This document shows positions 1 through 5,071 of a stretch of DNA of 5,071 nt, piece by piece. Origin of the DNA: Betaproteobacteria bacterium. Lineage in GTDB: Bacteria; Pseudomonadota; Gammaproteobacteria; Burkholderiales; Casimicrobiaceae. The position numbers were made by a program, and so were the translations under genes. The notes under the pieces were generated by a model. It had not been told where the DNA came from and did no database searches. It saw only the letters and a program-made list of their open reading frames with translations. The stretch is taken from the NCBI GenBank assembly GCA_005889025.1, contig VBCZ01000140.1:1-5071 (forward strand), in the 5' to 3' direction. Numbering within the stretch: the stretch's first letter is position 1; each line of letters starts with the position of its first letter.

Positions 1-1464
1 GGCGAGTTGCTGCACGCCGTAGCGGGAATAGAATTCCGGCGGCGTGTCGTGCGCCGCGAGCACTTCGGCGATGCCGCGCAAAAACCGCCGCTCCAGGTTT
101 GGGTCGCGAAACGGGCGCATCTGCTGTGGATCCGTCGCAAGGTCGTAGAGCGTCGTGCCGATACCGGGATCGAACTTGCGGCCGTCGTGTATCGGAATGC
201 GCCTTGCGTCCTTGAGCGCATCGATGCGCAGGAGCGGCATGTTCTTGGTGAAGTCGAAGGGGCCCGCAAGCTTCGCCGTGCGCATTTCTGCGGCGCTGAA
301 AAGCGAGTGCAGGTGCATCGGCATCAGCGTGTACTCGTGGAGTCCCGGCGCGTAGAGATCTTCAGGGTACAGGTAATAGGTACGTATGGACTGGTCCTCA
401 GCCAGAAGCGGCAGCAGCGTCCGGCCGCGCACCTCCTGAGGGATCGGCAGGCCGTGAATGTCGAGAAACGTCGGCATCAAGTCCATCGTCTGCGTCAAGG
501 CCTTGCGCCGCTCGCCGCCGTGGCTGGCGTAGCGCGGGTGGTAGGCGATGCACGGAATGTGCGAGATTTCCGTGTAATACGGCTGCAGGTTCTTGCCCCA
601 CCAGTCATGCTCGGCGAGAAGAAACCCATGATCGGTGGACAGGACGAGCGCAGTGTCGCTCCACATATCGTGCGCATCGAGGTAGTCGAGAAGCTTGCCG
701 AAATAGTGGTCGCACGCCGCGACCAGCGCGGCATAATTGGCCCGGATCTCGGCAACTTCCTCGGGAGAGTCGCTCACTTTTTCATATATGGGCCAGTCGA
801 GCACGCCGCCGATCCATCCGCTGTCGTATTCCTTCTTGAAGCGCCAGGGAACGTGAAATGGCTCATGAGGATCGAAGCACTCCAGCATCAGGAACCAGTT
901 GTCCGCGATGCGGTTCAGATCGAGAAACTCGAAGCCACTGGCAAAGCAGCGCGGCAGGCAGAAATCCTCTTCGTCGCTCATGAACTCGCAGTTGATCGCG
1001 TGTTGCAGGCGCTTCCAGCCATCGTCGAAATTGTAGTGGCGCGGCGAGAACTTCTCGCGCAGGCGCTTGAGCGGCGGGTCGACCATCGCCTTCCAAGAGT
1101 CATATTCCTGTCCGCGGATGAAGTCCCAGGTTCGAAAGCGGCCATGGTATGTCGCACCGCCGTCCTCGAAGTAGTGCAGGTGATCGGTGACCAGGTGCGT
1201 GTGGATGCCGGCTTCGCGCATCATCTCGGGAAACGAGTTGTCGAACGGCTCCAGCGGGCCCCAGCTGCGATGCATGAAGTTCAGGCGCCCGGTATGAAGA
1301 TCACGACGCGCGGGCATGCAGGGAAGGCTTCCAACGAAATGGGTATCGAATGTCACCGCGCGTCGCGCGAAGCGGTCGAAGTTGGGCGTTCGAACGCTGG
1401 TCGAGCCATAGCAGCCGACCGCGGTTCGCATCAGCGAGTCGAACAGGACAAAAATCGTGCGCAT
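1..1464 (-). CDS. Sulfatase-superfamily hydrolase (type I, formylglycine-dependent), 3' end cut by window edge
   Basis: Hydrolase of the alkaline phosphatase/sulfatase fold, expected to cleave a sulfate ester or a phosphonate/phosphate mono- or diester. Seen: 488 codons without a stop, running off the left edge. The start MRTIFVLFDSL gives the N-terminal metal Asp (D9). CMPAR at residues 49-53 followed by RDLHTG is the sulfatase signature (C/S-x-P-S/A-R), so Cys49 should become formylglycine. Further family landmarks are FDPHEPF (197-203), STDHG (276-280; metal ligands D278 and H279), AEHDWWGK (284-291), DLMPTFLDIHG (328-338) and TLYDLATDP (438-446). At near 490 residues it is almost complete for the family. 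The ATG has only a weak upstream purine stretch (GAAAGAG, 4 bases away), but the in-frame GTG codons upstream would add sequence unlike the family. There is no signal peptide, so it is probably cytoplasmic. D9 is followed by Ser, not a second Asp, which resembles phosphonate monoester hydrolases; the substrate cannot be fixed. No maturation enzyme is in the window. Confidence 0.93.
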   Translation of the reverse strand, partial: MRTIFVLFDSLMRTAVGCYGSTSVRTPNFDRFARRAVTFDTHFVGSLPCMPARRDLHTGRLNFMHRSWGPLEPFDNSFPEMMREAGIHTHLVTDHLHYFEDGGATYHGRFRTWDFIRGQEYDSWKAMVDPPLKRLREKFSPRHYNFDDGWKRLQHAINCEFMSDEEDFCLPRCFASGFEFLDLNRIADNWFLMLECFDPHEPFHVPWRFKKEYDSGWIGGVLDWPIYEKVSDSPEEVAEIRANYAALVAACDHYFGKLLDYLDAHDMWSDTALVLSTDHGFLLAEHDWWGKNLQPYYTEISHIPCIAYHPRYASHGGERRKALTQTMDLMPTFLDIHGLPIPQEVRGRTLLPLLAEDQSIRTYYLYPEDLYAPGLHEYTLMPMHLHSLFSAAEMRTAKLAGPFDFTKNMPLLRIDALKDARRIPIHDGRKFDPGIGTTLYDLATDPQQMRPFRDPNLERRFLRGIAEVLAAHDTPPEFYSRYGVQQLA

Positions 1465-1480
1465 GAGACTCTTTCGGGAG

Positions 1481-1490
1481 GCGATATCGC
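1481..1490. promoter_or_regulatory. Perfect 10-bp palindrome GCGATATCGC upstream of the sulfatase start
   Basis: GCGATATCGC is a perfect palindrome ending 17 bases upstream of the sulfatase ATG, and it abuts another six-base palindrome, GCTAGC (1488-1493). It could be an operator half-site pair or chance. I found no convincing -35/-10 pair in 1465-1560 for the sulfatase. Confidence 0.2.
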
Positions 1491-1584
1491 TAGCATGCCA
1501 GCCCGGCGACGTAATGGAAATGGGGAGCAGGGCTGCAAATTCGGCGCGGCTGGGCGCATTGGCCGACGTATCCTTGGCCGCCGT

Positions 1585-1608
1585 GTGCGAATGAATTCGC
1601 ACCCACAG
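1585..1608 (-). repeat. REP copy A (head CTGTGG, 8-bp stem)
   Basis: GTGCGAATGAATTCGCAC at 1585-1602 is a perfect 8-bp inverted repeat with a 2-base spacer. Read on the minus strand it is preceded by CTGTGG (1608-1603), the head expected of a REP element. Confidence 0.75.
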
Positions 1609-1630
1609 CCGCACGGCGACCGGGCCGACC

Positions 1631-1654
1631 TGTGGGGCCGAATCTCATTCGGCC
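1631..1654 (+). repeat. REP copy with variant stem (GGCCGAAT/ATTCGGCC)
   Basis: The stem arms at 1636-1643 and 1647-1654 enclose the loop CTC, preceded on the plus strand by the head CTGTGG. Compared with copies A and B, the second and third base pairs of the stem are both changed yet still paired, so it is the same element with compensated stem changes, in the opposite orientation. Confidence 0.7.
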
Positions 1655-1677
1655 GCCGGCGTATCTTTTGGCACCGC

Positions 1678-1718
1678 GTGCGAATGAATTCGCACCTACA
1701 AATGAATTCGCACCTACA
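1678..1718 (-). repeat. REP copies B and C with an 18-bp perfect tandem duplication
   Basis: Copy B is a complete GTGCGAAT palindrome (1678-1695) with its head CTACA (minus TGTAG) at 1696-1700. The 18 bases AATGAATTCGCACCTACA at 1683-1700 are repeated exactly at 1701-1718, giving a truncated copy C that lacks the distal end of the stem. The head of copy C overlaps the end of the dehydrogenase gene and contains its stop codon. Confidence 0.85.
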
Positions 1719-2478
1719 GCGCTACACTCATGCCGCCGTCGATGACCAGCATCTGCCCGGTCATGTAGTTCGACGCGCTGGAAGCGAGAAACACGGCGAG
1801 GCCGGCGAGCTCGTCGGGCTCTCCCCAGCGCCCCGCGGGCGTGCGCTTGGAGACCCACGCGTTGAACTCGGCGTCGTCGATCAGCGCACGATTCATCTCC
1901 GTCGCGAAGTAGCCCGGCGCGATCGCGTTGACCTGGATGTTGTGAGGCGCGAGCTCGACCGCCATGCCGCGCGTCAATTGCCGGACGCCGCCCTTCGCCG
2001 CGGTATACGGGACGACGCCCGGCCGCGCGAGCTCGCTCATGAGCGATGCGATGTGGACGATCTTGCCGCTCTTGCGGGAGATCATTCCGGGGAGCACGGC
2101 CTGCGACACGGCGAACGGCGCGCTCAAGTTGGTCGCGATGATCTCGTCCCACTGCGCTTGTGGAAAGTCGACGAGAGGACCGCGCCGCTGGATCCCGGCG
2201 TTGTTGAAGAGGATGTCGATGTGGCCGAAGCGCTCGTTTATTTGTGCGACCGCCGAGCCGATCTCCTCGCGGTCGGTGACGTCGAACACGGCCGTGGACG
2301 CACCCAAGCCCTGCGCGGACAGCAACCCAACTGCGGCATCCAGCGCGTCCTGCCGCCGGCCGTTGAGAACGACGGTCGCGCCGGCGCGCGCGAGGCCTTG
2401 CGCGATGGCGAATCCGAGGCCGCGGTACGCGCCCGTAATGAGCGCGACCTTGCCGAAGAGATCGAAGGGTGTCTGCAA
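1714..2478 (-). CDS. idnO: Gluconate 5-dehydrogenase-like short-chain dehydrogenase/reductase
   Basis: Classical short-chain dehydrogenase expected to interconvert D-gluconate and 5-keto-gluconate, or a related sugar acid, with NAD(P)(H) in the cytoplasm. Seen (254-residue numbering): TGAYRGLG cofactor motif at 15-22, NNAGIQRR at 92-99, and catalytic N117, S145, Y158 and K162 (YTAAK). IdnO-like stretches follow: ELAPHNIQVNAIAPGYF from 175 and the KRTPAGRWGEPDEL region. The match to E. coli IdnO is from memory. Basic residues after the second strand (NGRR, 39-42) favour NADP. There is no in-frame ATG or GTG. The reading frame also allows TTG at 2568, adding 30 residues, but TTG at 2478 gives M-QTPFDLFGK, the usual family start, and 254 residues, the length of E. 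coli IdnO. The longer version would place a perfect TTGACA box inside the gene. Neither TTG has a clear Shine-Dalgarno. The TAG stop lies in a REP head. No idnD or gluconate kinase gene is nearby, so a different sugar acid is possible. Confidence 0.92.
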   Translation of the reverse strand: MQTPFDLFGKVALITGAYRGLGFAIAQGLARAGATVVLNGRRQDALDAAVGLLSAQGLGASTAVFDVTDREEIGSAVAQINERFGHIDILFNNAGIQRRGPLVDFPQAQWDEIIATNLSAPFAVSQAVLPGMISRKSGKIVHIASLMSELARPGVVPYTAAKGGVRQLTRGMAVELAPHNIQVNAIAPGYFATEMNRALIDDAEFNAWVSKRTPAGRWGEPDELAGLAVFLASSASNYMTGQMLVIDGGMSVAL

Positions 2479-2517
2479 GGGCGATTCGACAGCGCCGGAC
2501 CGCGTGAAGGAGAGCGC

Positions 2518-2547
2518 AATATTCGGTGCGCTGGTGTTACCTGTCAA
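2518..2547 (-). promoter_or_regulatory. Candidate sigma70 promoter for the dehydrogenase gene
   Basis: On the minus strand a perfect -35 box TTGACA (2547-2542) is followed after 18 bases by AATATT (2523-2518), a 4-of-6 match to TATAAT. The start of transcription would fall near 2510, about 30 bases upstream of the TTG at 2478. It lies in the gap after the DUF3175 gene, where a promoter is expected. The weak -10 box keeps confidence moderate. Confidence 0.5.
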
Positions 2548-2562
2548 CTGGCCGCCGGCCAG
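2548..2562. promoter_or_regulatory. Small inverted repeat CTGGCC-GCC-GGCCAG abutting the -35 box
   Basis: A perfect 6-bp inverted repeat with a 3-base centre sits immediately upstream of the TTGACA box. By position it could be a regulator site for the dehydrogenase gene, but such GC-rich palindromes are common by chance in a genome of this composition. Confidence 0.25.
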
Positions 2563-2622
2563 CGGCAATCGATAGTGCGCGATGCGAATGGCGGCTGCGG
2601 CCGTTTGTAACCGCGGCCATGC

Positions 2623-2638
2623 CGGAGCGCCGGCTCCG
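2623..2638 (-). terminator. Hairpin directly after the DUF3175 stop codon (no T-tract)
   Basis: CGGAGC and GCTCCG form a perfect 6-bp stem around a 4-base loop, starting at the base after the TAA stop of the DUF3175 gene. No run of T follows on the minus strand, so it is at best a weak or Rho-assisted terminator, or a 3' end stabiliser. Confidence 0.3.
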
Positions 2639-2905
2639 TTACGCGGATTCCCGGATAAGCTCCATCGCCCGTTTGAGCGTTTTCCTGCGCGTCTGTGAAA
2701 TTCCGCTTCCGCCGCGGTTCAGGTAGAACTGAATGTAGCGATTGATCGATCCCGGCGGCTTGCCTTTGTTTTTCCTGAGCAGGGCCGCGGCGACCTGCTT
2801 CGCAGGCTTGTTCATCGTGCCCTCGGGCACGTCGATGGCCGAGGTCGTTACGGTCTTGACCCAGTTCTTCGAGCGCTTCTTCGGATGCTTGCGGTTGGCC
2901 GGCAT
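2639..2905 (-). CDS. DUF3175-family small basic protein
   Basis: An 88-residue protein of unknown function. Seen: a lysine/arginine-rich N-terminus (residues 1-17), then NWVKTVTTSAIDVPEGTM (14-31), a KPAKQVAAALLRKNKGKPP segment (33-51), YIQFYLNRGG (57-66) and a basic helix QTRRKTLKRAMELI (71-84). The order and the Y(I/L)NR(A/G)G core match the DUF3175 family as I remember it, whose members carry W..V..S.A.D...G, IA.SL and NFYINRAG. The start is ATG at 2905, because GGAGGA lies 3 bases upstream; the frame is open further upstream to 2995, but that stretch has no such site and overlaps the upstream hairpins. It is very basic, with no membrane segment, signal peptide or cysteine, so it is probably cytoplasmic and might bind nucleic acid (inference only). 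It is flanked by a terminator upstream and a new promoter downstream, so it is probably transcribed alone. Confidence 0.85.
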   Translation of the reverse strand: MPANRKHPKKRSKNWVKTVTTSAIDVPEGTMNKPAKQVAAALLRKNKGKPPGSINRYIQFYLNRGGSGISQTRRKTLKRAMELIRESA

Positions 2906-2908
2906 GTG

Positions 2909-2914
2909 TCCTCC
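2909..2914 (-). promoter_or_regulatory. Shine-Dalgarno GGAGGA deciding the DUF3175 start
   Basis: GGAGGA on the minus strand ends 3 bases before the ATG at 2905. It is the strongest ribosome binding site in the window and rules out the longer in-frame start at 2995. A short inverted repeat GCGCT-A-AGCGC (2919-2929) lies just upstream of it. Confidence 0.8.
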
Positions 2915-2946
2915 ATGTGCGCTAAGCGCCTGACGGAATTTTTGAC

Positions 2947-2965
2947 CGCGAACGGACGCTTCGCG
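2947..2965. promoter_or_regulatory. Inverted repeat CGCGAA-N7-TTCGCG in the leader of the DUF3175 gene
   Basis: A perfect 6-bp inverted repeat with a 7-base centre lies between the upstream terminator and the DUF3175 ribosome binding site. Position suggests an operator or leader hairpin. I could not identify a convincing -35/-10 pair in this 90-base gap. Confidence 0.25.
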
Positions 2966-2992
2966 TTCACAAAGGCGCGGTAGATCGGAATG

Positions 2993-3021
2993 CAAACAAA
3001 AACGCGGCCCGAGGGCCGCGT
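2993..3021 (-). terminator. Rho-independent terminator of the oxidoreductase gene
   Basis: ACGCGGCCC (3002-3010) and GGGCCGCGT (3013-3021) are perfect 9-bp inverted arms with almost no loop, so the real loop is probably 4 bases within an 8-bp stem. On the minus strand the hairpin is followed by TTTTTGTTTG (3002-2993), a good U-tract. It begins 25 bases after the TAG stop of the oxidoreductase, in the right orientation to end its transcript. The plus side has no T-tract, so it works in one direction only. Confidence 0.9.
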
Positions 3022-3046
3022 GGTTTGAAACGAGTGACTTCCCCGC

Positions 3047-5071
3047 CTAAGCCGCGACGCGTATCCCCTGCGGCGTCTCGGCGGGCAGGGCCGCCCGATA
3101 CGCTGCGACGAGCTCCGCTTCCCTGGCCTTGGCCGTCTTCAGATGGCGCTCCTTGACGTGTCCGTAGCCTCGGATGTGCTCCGGGATGGCGGCTAGCTCG
3201 ACCGCGATCGAATGGTTGTGGAGCGCGAGACGCGGCAGAAGCTCGTCGATCAACGCTTCGTAGTCGGCGATGAGCTGTCGCTCCAACCGCCGCTCCGCCG
3301 TCCTGCCGAAAATGTCGAAAGCGGTTCCGCGCAAGCCGCGAAGCTTCGCCAGCACCTTGAACGCGCTCATCATCCAGGGGCCGTAGGTCGTCTTTTTCGC
3401 CTCGCCGGTCACGGCATCGGGCTTATTGGAAAGCGGCGGCGCGAGGTGGAAGACGAGCTTGTAATCGCCCTCGAATTGCGCAGCGATGCGCTTGGCAAAA
3501 TCCGACTCGGCGTACAGCCGCGCCACTTCGTACTCGTCCTTGATCGCCAGGAGCTTGAAGTAGTAGCGCGCCACCGCTTCGGTAAGCGCGGTTTTCCCGG
3601 GCAGCTTCGCCGTTTCCGCCGCGCGCACCTTGGCGACGAAATCGGTATAGCGCTTGGCGTACGCCGCGTCCTGGTACCCGGTCAGAAATTCCGCCCGGCG
3701 CTGGATGATCTCTTCGAGCGTCGTCGAAAGACGCTGCGAGTCGGGCTTCTGCTGCGGGATTGCCGCCGCCAGCACGTGAGCGGGATCGACCGCGGCGACG
3801 CGCCCCCAGCGAAAGCTCTGCTTGTTCGACTCGACCGCCGCGGCGTTCAATTCGATCGCGCGCAGGATGGCCGCCTCCGACACGGGGATCAGGCCGCGCT
3901 GATAGGCGAATCCAACCATGAACAGGTTGGTGGCAATGGAATCGCCCATCAGCCCCGTCGCGAGCTTGGTCGCGTCGAGGAATTCCGCGTCACCCGGCGC
4001 GACGGCATCGCTGATTTCCTGTTCCATCGAACCGAGCGGAAACTTGAGGTCGGCGTCGCGCGTGAAGTCGGCGGGCATCACCAGCGCGGTGTTGACCACC
4101 GCCTTGGTGACGCCCTTTTGCATCTTGGCGACGGCTTCGTAGCCGACGCTGGTGAGAATATCGCACGCGAGCACGAGCTTCGCCTCGCCCGCGGCGATGC
4201 GCGTCGCGTAGAGCTGCTCGGGAGAGTCCGCGATGCGCACGTGCGACACGACCGCGCCGTTTTTTTGCGCGAGGCCCGTCATGTCCAGCACGCTGCAACC
4301 CTTGCCCTCGATGTGAGCCGCCATGCCCAGAAGCGCGCCGATGGTGACCACGCCAGTGCCGCCGATGCCGGTCACCAGAATGCCGTAGGGATCGGTCGTC
4401 GATGCCAGCACCGGCTCGGGCAGCGAGGCAAATTCACTTGCTTCGGCCTTCTCCGGCTTGCGCAAGGATCCGCCCTCGACGGTGACGAAGCTCGGGCAAA
4501 AGCCGTTGACGCAGGAATAATCCTTGTTGCAGGAGCTCTGATCGATGGTGCGCTTGCGGCCGAACTCGGTTTCCAGCGGCACCACCGAAACGCAGTTCGA
4601 CTTGATCCCGCAATCGCCGCAGCCCTCGCATACCAGCTCGTTGATGACGACGCGCTTGGCGGGATCGGGATACTTGCCGCGCTTTCTCCTGCGCCGCTTC
4701 TCCGCGGCGCAGGTCTGGTCGTAGAGCAGCACGGTGACGCCCGGCGTGTCGCGCAATGCGCGCTGCACGCGATCGAGCTCGTCGCGATGATGGATCTCGA
4801 TATCGGGCGCGAAATAGCCGGAGGGATATTTGTCCGGCTCATCGGAAACCACGACGATCTTGCCCACGCCCTCGGCGGCGCACTGGCGGGCGATCATCTC
4901 GGGCGAGATCGGCCCGTCGACAGGCTGGCCGCCGGTCATCGCCACCGCGTCGTTGTACAGGATCTTGTAGGTGATGTTGACCTTGGCCGCGACCGCTGCG
5001 CGGATGGCGAGAATGCCCGAGTGGTAATACGTGCCGTCGCCGAGATTGGCGAAAATGTGCTTTTCGTCGGT
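3047..5071 (-). CDS. Indolepyruvate/2-oxoacid:ferredoxin oxidoreductase, fused form, C-terminal 674 residues (5' end cut)
   Basis: Oxidatively decarboxylates an aryl-pyruvate such as indolepyruvate with CoA to the aryl-acetyl-CoA, CO2 and reduced ferredoxin, in the cytoplasm. Seen, numbering from the window edge: the end of the thiamine-diphosphate domain with GDG (11-13) and, 26 residues on, NDAVAMTGGQPVDG (40-53); a basic linker RRRRKRGK (126-133); a 4Fe-4S region with C148, C151, C154 and C160 (CEGCGDC...C), then C181, C187 and C192 in SSCNKDYSCVNGFCPSF; the gamma domain from GIGGTGVV (235-242) with GLAQKNGAVVSHVRI (266-280); and a C-terminal DUF6537-type domain from about 460 (FLTGYQDAAYAKRY, later PPLSNKPD, KKTTYGPWM and HIRGYGHVKERHL). 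The frame is open through the right edge; the GTG at 4945 is internal, not a start. Fused proteobacterial members are near 1,150-1,190 residues, so about 500 N-terminal residues are missing here. The stop is TAG at 3049-3047. Exact substrate is inferred from the family. Confidence 0.95.
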   Translation of the reverse strand, partial: TDEKHIFANLGDGTYYHSGILAIRAAVAAKVNITYKILYNDAVAMTGGQPVDGPISPEMIARQCAAEGVGKIVVVSDEPDKYPSGYFAPDIEIHHRDELDRVQRALRDTPGVTVLLYDQTCAAEKRRRRKRGKYPDPAKRVVINELVCEGCGDCGIKSNCVSVVPLETEFGRKRTIDQSSCNKDYSCVNGFCPSFVTVEGGSLRKPEKAEASEFASLPEPVLASTTDPYGILVTGIGGTGVVTIGALLGMAAHIEGKGCSVLDMTGLAQKNGAVVSHVRIADSPEQLYATRIAAGEAKLVLACDILTSVGYEAVAKMQKGVTKAVVNTALVMPADFTRDADLKFPLGSMEQEISDAVAPGDAEFLDATKLATGLMGDSIATNLFMVGFAYQRGLIPVSEAAILRAIELNAAAVESNKQSFRWGRVAAVDPAHVLAAAIPQQKPDSQRLSTTLEEIIQRRAEFLTGYQDAAYAKRYTDFVAKVRAAETAKLPGKTALTEAVARYYFKLLAIKDEYEVARLYAESDFAKRIAAQFEGDYKLVFHLAPPLSNKPDAVTGEAKKTTYGPWMMSAFKVLAKLRGLRGTAFDIFGRTAERRLERQLIADYEALIDELLPRLALHNHSIAVELAAIPEHIRGYGHVKERHLKTAKAREAELVAAYRAALPAETPQGIRVAA

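Larger units (their letters stand above)
1558..1719. repeat. REP/BIME-like palindrome cluster between the dehydrogenase and the sulfatase
   Basis: The 249-base spacer between the two genes is dominated by four related palindromic elements. Each has a CTGTRG-type head next to an 8-bp stem (the stem of the fourth is truncated). Three read on the minus strand (heads at 1608, 1700 and 1718) and one on the plus strand (head at about 1630). The first minus copy and the plus copy are head to head; the plus copy and the second minus copy are tail to tail. A longer unit is also repeated with a period of about 89 bases: 1558-1608 and 1647-1700 share the right arm of the GGCC stem, a CGTATC(C/T)TT spacer and the GTGCGAAT palindrome. 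This is the organisation of bacterial interspersed mosaic elements built from REP sequences, which are mobilised by RAYT transposases. No RAYT gene lies in the window. Bases 1465-1557 hold nothing else that I can name beyond the small palindromes near the sulfatase start. Confidence 0.75.

Noticed and set aside
1585..1718. REP hairpins as intrinsic terminators of the dehydrogenase transcript
   Set aside because: None of the stems is followed by a T-tract on the minus strand. They may affect termination or RNA stability, but the sequence does not support calling them terminators.
1558..1719. CRISPR array
   Set aside because: The repeats are palindromic, occur in both orientations, and their spacers are themselves partly repeated and uneven. 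There is no regular repeat-spacer pattern and no cas gene.
1490..2152. 220-codon minus-strand frame overlapping the dehydrogenase
   Set aside because: It is another frame of the real dehydrogenase gene. The translation is arginine-rich with no conserved motif, and its tail is the REP repeats read as protein.
7..2610. 867-codon open reading frame on the plus strand
   Set aside because: It is exactly antisense and in codon register with both the sulfatase and the dehydrogenase. Its stops would need TTA, CTA or TCA codons in those genes, which are rare at this GC content. The translation is arginine/valine-rich and matches no family, and it crosses the REP spacer.
2742..2933. 63-codon plus-strand frame opposite the DUF3175 gene
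   Set aside because: It is antisense to a gene with a strong ribosome binding site and family match. It has no ribosome binding site that I can see and no recognisable motif.
3047..4945. Treating the GTG at 4945 as the start of the oxidoreductase
   Set aside because: The frame stays open for 42 more codons to the right edge, and these encode the conserved thiamine-diphosphate motif with GDG. The gene therefore continues beyond the window.

Overview
The window is GC-rich and reads as bacterial chromosome. Protein styles (a fused indolepyruvate:ferredoxin oxidoreductase, an IdnO-type dehydrogenase, a DUF3175 protein) and REP-type palindromes with GTAG/GTGG heads point to a proteobacterium, most likely a betaproteobacterium. 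That placement is inference. No rRNA, tRNA, CRISPR array or transposase gene was seen.

All four recognisable genes lie on the minus strand, so transcription runs from high to low coordinates. First (5071 to 3047) comes the C-terminal 674 residues of a fused indolepyruvate/2-oxoacid:ferredoxin oxidoreductase. Its N-terminal part lies beyond the right edge. It is closed by a textbook intrinsic terminator at 2993-3021. Next is an 88-residue basic DUF3175-type protein (2905 to 2639) with a strong Shine-Dalgarno. After a 160-base gap holding a plausible sigma70-type promoter comes a short-chain dehydrogenase very like gluconate 5-dehydrogenase IdnO (2478 to 1714). A 249-base spacer follows, filled in its upstream part by a cluster of REP/BIME-like palindromes (about 1558-1719). 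Last is a type I sulfatase-superfamily hydrolase with a CxPxR formylglycine motif (1464 to the left edge, 488 residues, no stop reached).

The terminator separates the oxidoreductase (aryl-pyruvate/amino-acid catabolism) from the rest. DUF3175 looks like a single-gene unit. The dehydrogenase and the sulfatase could be co-transcribed and both fit catabolism of a modified sugar acid, but the REP spacer makes their coupling uncertain.

The most unusual structure is the REP cluster. Its hairpins show compensatory base changes, one copy has a perfect 18-bp tandem duplication, and the outermost REP head supplies the stop codon of the dehydrogenase. I see no defence island or clearly new multi-gene system here; the coding genes belong to known families.
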